DNA of 37,313 bases, from NCBI GenBank assembly GCA_016871055.1, contig VFZW01000016.1, positions 1 through 37,313 of the forward strand, given 5' to 3'. The translations under genes were made by a program, and so were the position numbers. Source of the DNA: Acidobacteriota bacterium. Its GTDB lineage: Bacteria; Acidobacteriota; Terriglobia; Bryobacterales; Bryobacteraceae. This document shows, piece by piece, positions 8,261 to 14,748 of this stretch; position 1 is the stretch's first letter; each line of letters begins with the position of its first letter. The notes beneath the pieces are model-generated. The model searched no databases and was not told where the DNA came from. It saw only the letters and a program-made list of their open reading frames with translations.

Positions 8261-8989
8261 ATGGAGCCGGAAGAGATCAAGCAGGAAGAGACGCAGCCCG
8301 CCGCGGCCCCGCTGGAAGAGGCCGCGCAGCCCGAGTCCGAAGTAATCGCGGAGGCCGAAGCCCCGCCAGCGCCCGTCGAACTGGGCGAAGTCGAATTGAA
8401 AGCGATCCTCGAAGCGGTCATCTACATCACCGAAGAACCTCTGGAGGCCAAGCAGTTGGCACAGGCGCTGGGCCAGGCTCAGGAACGCGTCGACGCCGCA
8501 CTGGAGCAGCTTGTCAACGACTACAACGCCGCGGAGCGCGGCCTGCAAATTCGCGAAATCGCCGGTGGGTTCAAGATGGCCACCAAGCCCGAGCATCACG
8601 AAGCCGTGCGCCAGTTCGTCAAGAATTTGAAGCCGCCATTGAAGCTGACCGGCGCTGCGTTGGAGACCCTGGCTGTCGTCGCCTACAAGCAGCCGATCAC
8701 GGCGCCGGAGATTCTCGAAATCCGCGGTGTACAAGGCGGCGGCGTGTTGAAGACGCTGCTTGATCGCAAGCTCATCACAACCGCGGGCCGCAAGAACGTC
8801 ATTGGCAAGCCGATCCTCTACAAGACGACGAAGGAGTTTCTCGTTAAGTTCGGATTGAAGAGCGTCGCCGAGTTGCCGACGCTCAAGGAATTCGAAGAAC
8901 TGCGGCGTCTGGCGTTCAGCGAAGACGAAGTGCCCGAAGGAACCGAAGGGCCGTCGACGCCGGAAGAGGCGGCGGCGGCCGAGGCGTAA
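8261..8989 (+). CDS. scpB: Segregation and condensation protein B
   Basis: A 242-residue partner of ScpA in the SMC condensin complex. It carries an acidic, Ala/Pro/Glu-rich N-terminal extension of about 45 residues, then two winged-helix domains (about 48-200). These contain AILEAVIYITEEPLEAKQLA and the signature VVAYKQPITAPEILEIRGV. The last 40 residues are again acidic and probably disordered. The ATG lies 3 bases after the scpA stop, and the stop TAA abuts the ATG of the next gene, so translation is tightly linked. The acidic tails are longer than in the Bacillus protein. Confidence 0.95.
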   Translation: MEPEEIKQEETQPAAAPLEEAAQPESEVIAEAEAPPAPVELGEVELKAILEAVIYITEEPLEAKQLAQALGQAQERVDAALEQLVNDYNAAERGLQIREIAGGFKMATKPEHHEAVRQFVKNLKPPLKLTGAALETLAVVAYKQPITAPEILEIRGVQGGGVLKTLLDRKLITTAGRKNVIGKPILYKTTKEFLVKFGLKSVAELPTLKEFEELRRLAFSEDEVPEGTEGPSTPEEAAAAEA

Positions 8990-9727
8990 ATGGCCGAAGA
9001 GCGCTTACAGAAAATTATCTCGACCGCGGGTGTTGCGAGCCGCCGCAAGGCCGAACAGTTGATCCTCGAAGGGCGTGTCAGGTTGAATGGCAAGATCGTT
9101 ACCGAGCTTGGAACGAAAGCCGAATTCGGCAAGGATCACATCAAGGTCGACGGCAAGCTGTTGCAGCCGGCGCGCGAGTTCGTCTACCTGGCGCTCAATA
9201 AGCCGGCGGGTTATGTGACGACGACGAGCGACCCCGAAGGGCGGCCGACGATCATGTCGCTGCTCAAAGGCGTCAAGACGCGCGTGTATCCGGTAGGCCG
9301 CCTCGACTACAACTCGGAAGGCCTAATTTTATTGACTAACGACGGCGAGTTCGCCAACGCCGTGATGTCGGCAAAGTCAGAGCTTGTGAAGACGTACGTC
9401 GTGAAGGTGAATGGCACGCTGACAGAGGAACAAGAGAGTCAGTTTCGCAAGGGCGTCTATCTGCACGGTAAAAAGACCGCGCCCGCGGGACTGGTGCGAC
9501 TGAAGCACGCCGACAATCCGTGGTACGAGATCAAGCTGATCGAAGGCAGGCAGAATCAGATCCGCATGATGTTCCGGCACTTCGGCATTTTGGTCGAGAA
9601 GCTGAAGCGCGTGAAGATTGGGTTTCTCGAACTGGGCTCGCTGCGGCATAAGGAGTTTCGCTCGCTGGAGCCGACGGAGTTGAATCGATTCTTTCGTCTT
9701 TTGAAGCTGAAGGTCTCCGATGAATGA
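8990..9727 (+). CDS. rluB: 23S rRNA pseudouridine synthase, RluB/RsuA family
   Basis: A 245-residue RsuA/RluB/E/F-family enzyme that converts specific uridines in rRNA to pseudouridine. An S4 RNA-binding domain (about 3-55, RLQKIISTAGVASRRKAEQ) precedes the catalytic domain. The catalytic aspartate is Asp106 in VGRLDYNSEGLILLTND. EGRQNQIRMM and the late FLELGSLRHKEFRSL are also family signatures. Position beside scpAB is typical of RluB, but the site modified (E. coli U2605 equivalent) is inferred. It starts directly after the scpB stop and overlaps the following CoA-binding gene by 8 bases. Confidence 0.92.
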   Translation: MAEERLQKIISTAGVASRRKAEQLILEGRVRLNGKIVTELGTKAEFGKDHIKVDGKLLQPAREFVYLALNKPAGYVTTTSDPEGRPTIMSLLKGVKTRVYPVGRLDYNSEGLILLTNDGEFANAVMSAKSELVKTYVVKVNGTLTEEQESQFRKGVYLHGKKTAPAGLVRLKHADNPWYEIKLIEGRQNQIRMMFRHFGILVEKLKRVKIGFLELGSLRHKEFRSLEPTELNRFFRLLKLKVSDE

Positions 9728-10124
9728 CGACGCCGTAATTCTGGAGATGCTGCGTTCGAGTCGCACGATCGCGGTTGTCGGGCTTTCCGGCAAGCGCCTG
9801 CGGCCGAGTCACGGAGTGTCGGCGTATATGCAGCGGCAGGGGTATCGCATCGTGCCGGTGAACCCGGCCGAAACGGAAGTGCTGGGCGAGAAGGCTTTTG
9901 GAACGTTGCGCGAAGTGCCCGAAACAATCGACATGGTCAACGTCTTTCGGACGTCCGATGCGGTGCCGGGAATTGTCGACGAGGCGATCGCAAAAGGCGC
10001 GCGATATTTGTGGCTGCAAGAGGGCGTGGTGCATGAGGCGGCGGCCGAGAAGGCGCGGGCGGCGGGGATTAAGGTGGTCATGGATCGGTGCGTGCTGAAG
10101 GAACATCAGCGGTTGATGCTGTAG
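9720..10124 (+). CDS. CoA-binding domain protein (YccU-like)
   Basis: A 134-residue single-domain protein with a Rossmann-type CoA-binding fold. It shows TIAVVGLSGKRLRPSHGVSAYM near the N-terminus, then GYRIVPVNP, then LWLQEGVVHEAAAEKARAAGIKVVMDRC. This is the small stand-alone CoA_binding_2 family, whose members bind acyl-CoA or CoA but whose biological role is poorly defined. The ATG at 9720 overlaps the rluB stop by 8 bases, indicating translational coupling and membership in the scpA-scpB-rluB operon. Confidence 0.9.
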   Translation: MNDDAVILEMLRSSRTIAVVGLSGKRLRPSHGVSAYMQRQGYRIVPVNPAETEVLGEKAFGTLREVPETIDMVNVFRTSDAVPGIVDEAIAKGARYLWLQEGVVHEAAAEKARAAGIKVVMDRCVLKEHQRLML

Positions 10125-10318
10125 TGGCGCGAGTCGAGCAAGCCATCACGACCGCTCCCGCCGATGACGAGCCGATCACCGAGGAAGACCGCCTGCGCAT
10201 ACTCGATGGCAAGGCCGCGCAGACGCGAGGCGAACGTGGCATACCGATGGAAGAACTGCTCGCTGAGTTCGGGCTGGCAATCGAAGATTTCCCGCCGAAG
10301 TATCACAACGCGGCGTGA
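10124..10318 (+). CDS. Small acidic protein of unknown function
   Basis: A 64-residue product if it starts at GTG 10124, whose G is the last base of the preceding TAG stop; an in-frame GTG at 10088 would add 12 residues but overlaps the CoA-binding gene. It reads ARVEQAITTAPADDEPITEE and then an ILDGKAAQTRGERGIPMEEL region, ending in EDFPPKYHNAA. The charged helix with R-G-x-P-M-E-E-L resembles small antitoxin-like proteins (AbrB/Phd/RelB accessory types), but no toxin gene follows. I do not assign a function. Coupling to the upstream gene supports it being real. Confidence 0.55.
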   Translation: MARVEQAITTAPADDEPITEEDRLRILDGKAAQTRGERGIPMEELLAEFGLAIEDFPPKYHNAA

Positions 10319-10351
10319 TTAGTCGCAAATGAGATGGACAGGGCGCACTTC

Positions 10352-10379
10352 GGCGGGCCGTGGCGGCCGCTCCGTTGAA
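10352..10379. repeat. Intergenic repeat element A1
   Basis: A 28-base GC-rich unit containing GTGGCGGCCGCTCCGTTGAA. It is repeated at 10534-10561 with one mismatch (27 of 28). It includes the palindromic core GCGGCCGC. Confidence 0.8.
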
Positions 10380-10446
10380 AGTCAAGCTTCCAGTGGCGAT
10401 GAAATCCGCGGTCGGAGAGATCGGCGGTATCGGTTGGGGAAGATCC

Positions 10447-10467
10447 GCTCCCTCGCGGTCGCGGCTC
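10447..10467. repeat. Intergenic repeat element B1
   Basis: A 21-base unit starting GCTCCCTCGCGGTCGCGG. It matches 10644-10664 at 19 of 21 bases, the differences falling in the middle. Confidence 0.7.
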
Positions 10468-10533
10468 TGCAGGGTTGTCGGTGGTAGTAGGGCGGATGGG
10501 ATTGGAGAGGTGGTGGCGACTTTCATCTTTTTG

Positions 10534-10561
10534 GGCGGGTCGTGGCGGCCGCTCCGTTGAA
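10534..10561. repeat. Intergenic repeat element A2
   Basis: Second copy of element A, 27 of 28 bases identical to 10352-10379 and in the same orientation, 182 bases downstream. Confidence 0.8.
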
Positions 10562-10622
10562 GACGCGCCCCAAGTTGTTGATTCCAGGTGGGAGGCAGGA
10601 GCGCGACTTGATGATTTTGAGC

Positions 10623-10664
10623 GGCCCGCGGCGGGCCATTGGGGCTCCCTGACGGTCGCGGCTC
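10623..10664. repeat. Palindromic element C2 fused to element B2
   Basis: Positions 10623-10650 carry the palindrome GGCCCGCGGCGGGCC and the following CATTGGGGCTCCCT, matching 2242-2269 at 27 of 28 bases. Element B2 (10644-10664) overlaps its right end, so B and C form a compound unit here. Confidence 0.75.
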
Positions 10665-10731
10665 AGAATCGGTACTCGGATTTCGGATTTGCGGCGTGAC
10701 GATTCGCCATCTCCTGCACCTCACGAAGCGA

Positions 10732-10737
10732 TAGAAT
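10732..10737 (+). promoter_or_regulatory. -10 element of the kinase gene
   Basis: TAGAAT ends 9 bases before the ATG at 10747, predicting a 5' leader of only about 2-3 bases. No Shine-Dalgarno sequence is present. Confidence 0.45.
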
Positions 10738-10746
10738 AAGTGCTCC

Positions 10747-11679
10747 ATGTCCCTCAAAACGGGAGACCGCATCGGCCCGTACGAAGTCACCGGCAAACTC
10801 GGCGCGGGTGGAATGGGCGAAGTGTATGCCGCCAAAGACACCAGGCTCAACCGCAACGTCGCGATTAAGGTTCTTCCGGCCGCGCTGGCGCGCGACGCCG
10901 ATTATGTCGCCCGGTTCCAGCGGGAGGCGCAGGCGCTCGCGGCGCTGAATCACCCGCATATCGCGACCATCTACGGCCTCGAAGATTCCGCTATCGTGAT
11001 GGAACTTGTCGAAGGCAAGACGCTCGCCGAGTTCGACGGCATTCCGGTCGACGACGCTATCGAGTACGCGCGGCAAATCGCCGACGCGTTGGAAGCGGCG
11101 CACGAAAAAGGCATCACGCACCGCGACCTGAAACCGGCCAACATCAAGGTGACTCCGGAGGGTTCGATCAAGGTGCTCGACTTCGGTCTCGCGAAAGTCC
11201 GGCCCGCCGTCTCGGCCCCTCCCGACGACTCGCCCACGCTCACGCTCCGCGCCACGCAAAGCGGAGTGATTGTCGGCACCACCAGCTACATGTCGCCCGA
11301 GCAGGCCGCCGGTAAAGAAGTGGACCGCCGCGCCGACATCTGGTCGTTCGGCGTTGTCTTCTACGAGATGTTGACCGGCAAACGTCTCTTCATCGGCGAG
11401 AGCATTTCGCATATTCTGGCCGCGGTGCTCCAAACGCCGATCGACTTCGCCGCGCTTCCGGCAACGACGCCGGCGGCGGTTCGCGAATTGCTCCGCCGTT
11501 GCCTCGAGCGCAAGCTCCGCGCCCGATTGCAGTGGATCGGCGAAGCGCGCGCGATCATGGAAGCGCCGCCTGGGCGTGGAACGCCGGCCGCCAGCCTGAA
11601 CCGGAAGTGCGGCGTTTCTTCGACGCCGTCGGTGAGAAAGTCACCCTCATGGATCGCGGCTGGGGACCAAGCGCCTTGA
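10747..11679 (+). CDS. Ser/Thr protein kinase, catalytic half of a split kinase-sensor gene
   Basis: Hanks-type kinase with an intact catalytic core. It has the glycine loop LGAGGMGEV (about 18-26), Lys41 in VAIKVL, catalytic HRD at 125-127 (HRDLKPANI), DFG at 145-147 and MSPEQA in the activation segment. The core ends with RRCLERKLRARLQWIGEA. Family members in Acidobacteria normally continue into a membrane anchor and a TolB/WD40-like periplasmic sensor. Here, at about codon 274 (near 11568), the reading frame departs from the homologous one. The last 36 or so residues, starting GRGTPAAS, look like out-of-frame translation, and the sensor continues in another frame. The kinase domain itself could still be functional in the cytoplasm. 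The alternative is a sequencing or assembly error. Confidence 0.85.
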   Translation: MSLKTGDRIGPYEVTGKLGAGGMGEVYAAKDTRLNRNVAIKVLPAALARDADYVARFQREAQALAALNHPHIATIYGLEDSAIVMELVEGKTLAEFDGIPVDDAIEYARQIADALEAAHEKGITHRDLKPANIKVTPEGSIKVLDFGLAKVRPAVSAPPDDSPTLTLRATQSGVIVGTTSYMSPEQAAGKEVDRRADIWSFGVVFYEMLTGKRLFIGESISHILAAVLQTPIDFAALPATTPAAVRELLRRCLERKLRARLQWIGEARAIMEAPPGRGTPAASLNRKCGVSSTPSVRKSPSWIAAGDQAP

Positions 11680-13334
11680 CCGGTCCCGTCGCCGTCATCT
11701 CCCCGGACGGCAAGCGCCTCGTCTTCGTCACCAAATCCGAAAACGGGCGATCGCAACTCTCGACACGGCGGCTGGACCAATCCGAGTCCGCCGTAATTCC
11801 CGGCACCGAAGACGCCGAGGGCCCGTTCTTCTCGCCGAACAGTCAGTCGGTCGGATTCTTCGCCGGACAGAAAATGAAAAAAGTCCGGCTGGACGGAACC
11901 CGCCCGATCGATATCGCCACGGTTCTCCGCCCGCTCAGCGCGTTCTGGGCCGAAGACGGCTTCATCTGCGGCAACTATTCCTATCTGTCGCCTTTGCAGC
12001 GCGTATCGGAAGCTGGCGGGACACTCGAACCGGTCTCGAAACTCGATCCCGGAGACTCAACACACCGCTGGGTGCAAGTTCTCCCGCGCGAACGGGTGAT
12101 CGTATACGCCGCGGGCGTTGGCGGCAGCATGAGCGAGGGCCATATCATCGCACAGCGCTTGGACGGCGGCGAGAAGAAAGTTGTGCGTAACGGCGCTATG
12201 TTCCCGCGCCTGCTTCCCGATGGAAAGCTGCTCTTCGTCAGCGGCGGGGTCGCCTACGCGGCGCCCTTCGATCCGCGGAAACTGGAACTCACGGGAGAAC
12301 CCATTCAAGTGCTCCAGAATTTCCGGCACGCAGACGACAGCGGCGGCGCGCAGTTGTCGATTTCCAATGACGGGACGCTCATCTACCGCGCGGCCAGTAA
12401 GCACGATAGTGGTCCAAAATTCCAATGGCTGTCGCCCGATGGAAAGCACGTGCCGCTCGATCTGCCCGGAGTCTCCCAGAGCACATCTCCTCAACTCAGT
12501 CCAGATAATTCCCGCGTCGCATTCCGCGCTCAGTCCGGCGGCCAGACCGCGCTTTGGATCCATGACCTCGCATCGAAGCAAACCATGCGATTGACGTTTG
12601 AAAGCGACCCGCCCGGCATCGCCGTCGTCTGGGCGCCTGACGGTAAGCATGTCTACTACAGCACGCGAAATGGCTTGTTTCGCATAGCGTCCAGTGGCAG
12701 CGGAAAACCCGAAAAACTATTAGACGGCGGCAACAACCCGCTATGGGTTAGCCGCGATGGAAAACGGCTCGGCTTCGATAGCTCTGCACGCTCTGGGACG
12801 AAACCGAATCCCTGCTCATCGGCAATTATCGTGGAGCGGCCGAATGGACCCGCTCTCGAAAAAGCCGAGCCGTGTTTTCCCTCCGACAACGCCCAAACGC
12901 CCGCCACGGACTTGTCGGTTGACGGGCGGTGGATCGCCTACACCTCGACGGAATCCGGTGAAATGCAGATTCAGGTTCGCCACTTTCCCGACAACGGCGG
13001 CAAATGGCAGATCTCCACAACCGGCGGCACAGCCCCGCGGTGGTCACTGGATGGGAAGCACCTTTTTTACCTCTCGACCCTGACCAGAGAGATAATGAGT
13101 GTCTCGGTCGACACCAGCGGCGAGACCTTCCGGTATGGCGTTCCGAAACCCTGGACCGTCGCGAAATTGAGCATCAGCGGTTCGGCTTATGCCCCAAACC
13201 GCGATGGCTCGCGCATGCTGGCTTTAGCCGACCCCGGCACAGCCGGGGACGCCGATCCCAATTTTGCGGTGATTCTCAACTTTCCGGCGTTGATTCGGAG
13301 GTTGGCGAGTTCGGATGCAACGACGCAACGCTAA
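11568..13334 (+). CDS. TolB/WD40-like sensor half of the split kinase gene
   Basis: About 588 residues in the frame two bases ahead of the kinase, open from before 11568. The recognisable part starts with AWAWNAGRQPEPEVRRFF, the junction that normally follows the membrane anchor in kinase-propeller fusions. Beta-propeller blades follow (ISPDGKRLVFV, LSPDNSRVAF, WAPDGKHVYY, SVDGRWIAYTS). The hydrophobic anchor expected between kinase and propeller is absent in both frames, so this looks like a deletion rather than a simple slip. A GTG at 11607 could serve as an independent start, giving a cytoplasmic propeller without signal peptide. Taken with 10747-11679 it is best read as one gene broken in two; whether either half is expressed is unknown. 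Confidence 0.7.
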   Translation, partial: AWAWNAGRQPEPEVRRFFDAVGEKVTLMDRGWGPSALTGPVAVISPDGKRLVFVTKSENGRSQLSTRRLDQSESAVIPGTEDAEGPFFSPNSQSVGFFAGQKMKKVRLDGTRPIDIATVLRPLSAFWAEDGFICGNYSYLSPLQRVSEAGGTLEPVSKLDPGDSTHRWVQVLPRERVIVYAAGVGGSMSEGHIIAQRLDGGEKKVVRNGAMFPRLLPDGKLLFVSGGVAYAAPFDPRKLELTGEPIQVLQNFRHADDSGGAQLSISNDGTLIYRAASKHDSGPKFQWLSPDGKHVPLDLPGVSQSTSPQLSPDNSRVAFRAQSGGQTALWIHDLASKQTMRLTFESDPPGIAVVWAPDGKHVYYSTRNGLFRIASSGSGKPEKLLDGGNNPLWVSRDGKRLGFDSSARSGTKPNPCSSAIIVERPNGPALEKAEPCFPSDNAQTPATDLSVDGRWIAYTSTESGEMQIQVRHFPDNGGKWQISTTGGTAPRWSLDGKHLFYLSTLTREIMSVSVDTSGETFRYGVPKPWTVAKLSISGSAYAPNRDGSRMLALADPGTAGDADPNFAVILNFPALIRRLASSDATTQR

Positions 13335-13340
13335 AAGGCT

Positions 13341-13357
13341 GTAGGAGATTACCCTAC
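13341..13357. terminator. Possible weak bidirectional stem-loop
   Basis: GTAGG and CCTAC form a 5-base-pair stem with a short loop between the convergent stops of the sensor gene (13334) and the DUF1501 gene (13354). There is no U-tract, so termination is uncertain. Confidence 0.2.
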
Positions 13358-14748
13358 GCCACAATCTCTTTGATCACTTCCCCCTCCACATCCGTCAGCC
13401 GCATGAAGCGCCCATTGTGCATGTAGGTGAGCCGCGTGTGATCGAAGCCCATGAGGTGCAGAATCGTCGCGTGGAGATCGTTGATCTTCTTGGGCTTGTC
13501 GACCGCCTCGAGCCCGAACTCATCGGTCGCGCCGACGATCGTGCCGCCCTTGGTTCCGCCGCCGGCCATCCACACGGTGAAGCCGTACGGGTTGTGATCG
13601 CGGCCCGACATGCGCTGTGAGATCGGCAGCCGGCCGAACTCGCCGTGCCAAATCACCAGCGTCGAATCCAACATGCCGCGCGACTTCAGATCCTTCAACA
13701 ATCCCGCGATCGGCTTGTCGGTCTCGGTGCAGTGCTGCGTGTGATTTTCTTTCAGATCCCAATGCGCGTCCCAGCTGTCGTTGAAGTTGCCGCCGCCGGA
13801 ATAAATCTGCACCATGCGCACGCCGCGTTCGACGAGTCGGCGCGCCATCAGCGCCTGCCGTCCGACGTAGGACGAGATCTCCTGATCGAGCCCGTACAAT
13901 TTCTTCGTCGCTTCCGACTCCTTGTCGATGTCGACCGCATCGACGGCCGCCGTCTGCATGCGGAACGCGAGCTCGTACGACTCAATTCGCGCCGCGAGTT
14001 CGGTATCCTGCGGGTTCTTCTGATGATGCTCCGCGTTGAGCTTGCCCATGAAGTCGAGCCACTTGCGTTGACGCTCCGGCGTCATGTCCTGCGGCGGTTT
14101 CAGGTCGACGATGGGATCGCCTGTCGGCCGGAACTGCGTGCCTTGAAACGCCGTGGGCATGAAACCGTTGCCCCAGTTTGGCGCGCCGCCGATGGGTCCG
14201 CCGCGGGGGTCAGTGAAGACGACAAACGCGGGCAGGCTTTGGTTCTCCGTACCAAGGCCATACGTCACCCACGTGCCCATCGACGGAAAACCGGTTTGAA
14301 TCGAGCCGGTGTTCATCTGATACAGCGCGGGCGCGTGATCGTTCGAGATCGTGTGCATGGAACGGACGACGGCGAGGTCATCGGCACAGGTCGCCACATG
14401 GGGGAATAGATCCGAGACATCGAGCCCGCTCTGGCCGTACTTCTTGAAGTCCCACAACGAGGGCATCAAGCCGCCGGGCGTGCCCTGCGACGGCACGACC
14501 TTCTTGCCCGGAATCGTTTCGCCGGCGCGCTTGGCCAGCATCGGTTTGGGGTCGAAGGTATCCATGTGGCTGACGCCGCCGTAGCAGAAGATCGAGATGA
14601 TCGACTTCGCTTTTGCGGCGAAGTGGCCGGCCTTTGGCGCAAGCGGTGAGGTCGACGCGCCCTGCAACATGTTGGCAAGCGCCAGCCCGCCGATGCCGCC
14701 GCCGGCCTTCCAAAGTAATTCGCGTCGAGAGAAGAATCGTTGGCTCAT
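13354..14748 (-). CDS. DUF1501 protein (alkaline-phosphatase/sulfatase-like fold), Tat-exported
   Basis: 464 residues. The N-terminus SRRELLWKAGGGIGGLALA is a twin-arginine signal. The body matches DUF1501, a family related to the alkaline-phosphatase superfamily. Landmarks are FCYGGVSHMDTFDPKP, ISNDHAPALYQMNTG, VQIYSGGGNFNDSWDAHWD, VIWHGEFGRLP and GRDHNPYGFTVWMAGGG, with several His/Asp residues that could ligate metal. The enzymatic activity of the family is not established. Its ATG overlaps the stop of the upstream PSD1 cytochrome gene (ATGA, 14745-14748); this DUF1501-PSD1 pairing is a frequent genomic unit in Planctomycetes and Solibacter-type Acidobacteria and is thought to act on the outside of the inner membrane. 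Confidence 0.93.
   Translation of the reverse strand: MSQRFFSRRELLWKAGGGIGGLALANMLQGASTSPLAPKAGHFAAKAKSIISIFCYGGVSHMDTFDPKPMLAKRAGETIPGKKVVPSQGTPGGLMPSLWDFKKYGQSGLDVSDLFPHVATCADDLAVVRSMHTISNDHAPALYQMNTGSIQTGFPSMGTWVTYGLGTENQSLPAFVVFTDPRGGPIGGAPNWGNGFMPTAFQGTQFRPTGDPIVDLKPPQDMTPERQRKWLDFMGKLNAEHHQKNPQDTELAARIESYELAFRMQTAAVDAVDIDKESEATKKLYGLDQEISSYVGRQALMARRLVERGVRMVQIYSGGGNFNDSWDAHWDLKENHTQHCTETDKPIAGLLKDLKSRGMLDSTLVIWHGEFGRLPISQRMSGRDHNPYGFTVWMAGGGTKGGTIVGATDEFGLEAVDKPKKINDLHATILHLMGFDHTRLTYMHNGRFMRLTDVEGEVIKEIVA

Larger units (their letters stand above)
10319..10746. other. Repeat-rich intergenic region (428 bases)
   Basis: No gene is supported here. The region holds two copies of a 28-base element A, two copies of a 21-base element B, one copy of palindromic element C, and the kinase -10. 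Frames crossing it in both directions are low-complexity; on the minus strand copy B1 translates to SRDREGA, a peptide I recall as a common translation artefact of intergenic repeats in Acidobacteria and Planctomycetes. Confidence 0.7.

Noticed and set aside
7457-8734. Minus-strand frame of 425 codons opposite scpA/scpB
   Set aside because: Antisense shadow of two conserved genes; Leu/Gln/Arg-rich with no recognisable motif.
10176-10856. Minus-strand frame of 226 codons running through the repeat region
   Set aside because: Built from translated repeats (SRDREGA-type peptide) and antisense to the small acidic protein and kinase start.
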